In this document: positions 5,135 through 6,222 of the stretch, piece after piece
How positions within the stretch are numbered: the stretch's first letter is position 1
How the letters are laid out: each line of letters opens with the position of its first letter
DNA from: Bacteroidota bacterium
GTDB taxonomy: Bacteria; Bacteroidota; Bacteroidia; Bacteroidales; Bacteroidaceae
Direction: 5' to 3'
Length of the DNA: 6,222 bases
Assembly (NCBI GenBank): GCA_023415545.1
Contig: JAEZKJ010000098.1
Coordinates: 1-6,222 of the forward strand
Notes under the pieces: model-generated
What the model was told of the DNA's origin: nothing
The model's database searches: none
What the model saw: the letters and a program-made list of their open reading frames with translations, nothing else
Made by a program: the position numbers and the translations under genes

Positions 5135-6222
5135 ATGAAAGGAATTTTCCCTATAGATAAATTTAAAAATATAGAGACGCCTTTTTATTACTATAATACT
5201 AAGGTCCTTCGAGAAACTCTTGATACTATCAAGAGTGAGGCTGGCAAATATGAAAACTATTTCGTTCATTATGCCATAAAAGCAAATGCTAACCCTAAAA
5301 TATTGGAGATTATCAGTAATAGCGGTTTAGGAGCTGACTGCGTAAGTGGTGGTGAAGTTATGGCATCAATAAAAGCCGGTTTTCCTGCTTCAAAAATAGT
5401 TTTTGCCGGAGTAGGGAAAACTGATAAGGAGATTAACCTAGCACTGGATTATAACATATCATGTTTTAATGTTGAGTCGGTAGCTGAACTTGAGGTAATT
5501 AATGAGTTAGCACAAGCTAAAGGGAAAATTGCCAAAGTAGCTTTTAGAATAAATCCTAACGTGGGGGCTCATACACATGCAAACATAACTACAGGTCTGG
5601 CCGAAAATAAGTTCGGTATAAGCATGGAGGATATGGATAGGGTGATTAATATGGCTATGGAGATGCAAAACGTTGAGTTTTTTGGACTACATTTCCATAT
5701 AGGTTCACAAATATTGGAGATGAATGACTTTGTTGCACTATGCAACCGAGTAAATGAACTTCAAGAGAGACTAGCTGCAAGAAGAATAATCGTAAAGAGT
5801 ATAAACGTTGGTGGTGGTTTAGGAATAGACTACGCTAACCCTGACCGTCAAGCTATTCCATCATTTGCCGAGTATTTTAAAACTTACCATAAACATATCA
5901 AACTATACCCCGGACAATCTCTACATTTTGAACTTGGTCGCGCTGTTGTAGGACAGTGTGGATCACTTATAAGTAGAGTAACATATGTGAAGGAGGGAAC
6001 AAATAAAAAGTTTGTCATATTGGATGCCGGAATGACTGATTTAATACGTCCTGCTTTATATCAAGCTTATCATAAAATAGAAAACTTGAGCTCGAATGAA
6101 GCTATGGAGACTTATGATGTTGTGGGGCCAATATGTGAATCGTCCGATGTTTTTGGAAAATCTGTAGATTTAAACAAAACTCATCGTGGTGACTTAATTG
6201 CACTTCGCTCAGCAGGCGCTTA
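5135..6222 (+). CDS. lysA: Diaminopimelate decarboxylase LysA (3' truncated by window edge)
   Basis: The frame is open from the ATG at 5135 to the right edge: 362 codons plus two bases, with the end of the protein missing (family length is usually around 390-420). LysA is a PLP-dependent, fold-III (alanine racemase-like barrel) enzyme that decarboxylates meso-diaminopimelate to lysine. The PLP-binding lysine is Lys49 in YAIKAN. FGLHFHIGSQ (183-192), the phosphate-binding NVGGGLGIDY (224-233) and LDAGMTDLIRPALY (296-309) are present, as is CESSDVFG (334-341), whose cysteine comes from the partner subunit in the dimer active site. The usual EPGR motif reads ELGR (266-269). The last complete residues, RSAGA, followed by the bases TA, would continue as the conserved GAYG. 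The start fits the family (IETPFYYY at 13-20) and has no Shine-Dalgarno sequence. It pairs functionally with lysC, the first step of the same pathway. Confidence 0.95.
   Translation, partial: MKGIFPIDKFKNIETPFYYYNTKVLRETLDTIKSEAGKYENYFVHYAIKANANPKILEIISNSGLGADCVSGGEVMASIKAGFPASKIVFAGVGKTDKEINLALDYNISCFNVESVAELEVINELAQAKGKIAKVAFRINPNVGAHTHANITTGLAENKFGISMEDMDRVINMAMEMQNVEFFGLHFHIGSQILEMNDFVALCNRVNELQERLAARRIIVKSINVGGGLGIDYANPDRQAIPSFAEYFKTYHKHIKLYPGQSLHFELGRAVVGQCGSLISRVTYVKEGTNKKFVILDAGMTDLIRPALYQAYHKIENLSSNEAMETYDVVGPICESSDVFGKSVDLNKTHRGDLIALRSAGA

Noticed and set aside
1..6222. CRISPR arrays, tRNA or rRNA genes, insertion sequences, phage or defence modules
   Set aside because: Almost all of the window is accounted for by housekeeping coding genes; the gaps are at most 111 bases and contain no direct-repeat arrays, tRNA-like folds or transposon ends.

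Overview
This is an AT-rich, chromosome-like stretch with every gene on the + strand. Most of it is amino-acid biosynthesis: the second half of the histidine pathway (hisH, hisA, hisF, hisIE), then an ABC ATPase that looks like FtsE, then the first and last enzymes of diaminopimelate-type lysine synthesis (lysC and a 3'-truncated lysA). The likely source is a member of Bacteroidota, probably Bacteroidales. This rests on three things: gene starts preceded by A-rich DNA rather than Shine-Dalgarno sequences, a TAnnTTTG-type -7 box before lysC, and the wording of several proteins (the Walker A of FtsE, the ELGR motif of LysA). The genus cannot be fixed from this window.

Bases 1-168 hold the last 55 codons of an unidentified gene whose stop codon overlaps the hisH start by one base. 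Bases 168-2929 hold hisH-hisA-hisF-hisIE. HisH and HisF should form the imidazole-glycerol-phosphate synthase heterodimer. HisIE supplies ProFAR and HisA isomerises it to PRFAR, the substrate of HisF. hisG, hisD, hisC and hisB are not in the window, and the upstream gene tail does not look like HisB. ftsE starts 2 bases after the hisIE stop and is probably co-transcribed with the his genes; no ftsX follows.

The only sizeable gap before lysC (3628-3738, 111 bases) carries a plausible promoter and a perfect 7-1-7 palindrome whose core matches the Fur-box core. lysC encodes a monofunctional aspartokinase whose ACT region resembles the lysine-sensitive AKIII type. Between lysC and lysA lies a clear 10-bp hairpin with A and T tracts, a probable intrinsic terminator or attenuation point. 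lysA runs off the right edge at codon 362, probably with a few tens of codons missing.

No RNA genes, mobile elements, CRISPR arrays or defence genes were found. I see no sign of a new biological system. The most useful items to follow up are the palindrome and promoter upstream of lysC, the lysC-lysA hairpin, the his-ftsE linkage, and a few family-atypical residues.
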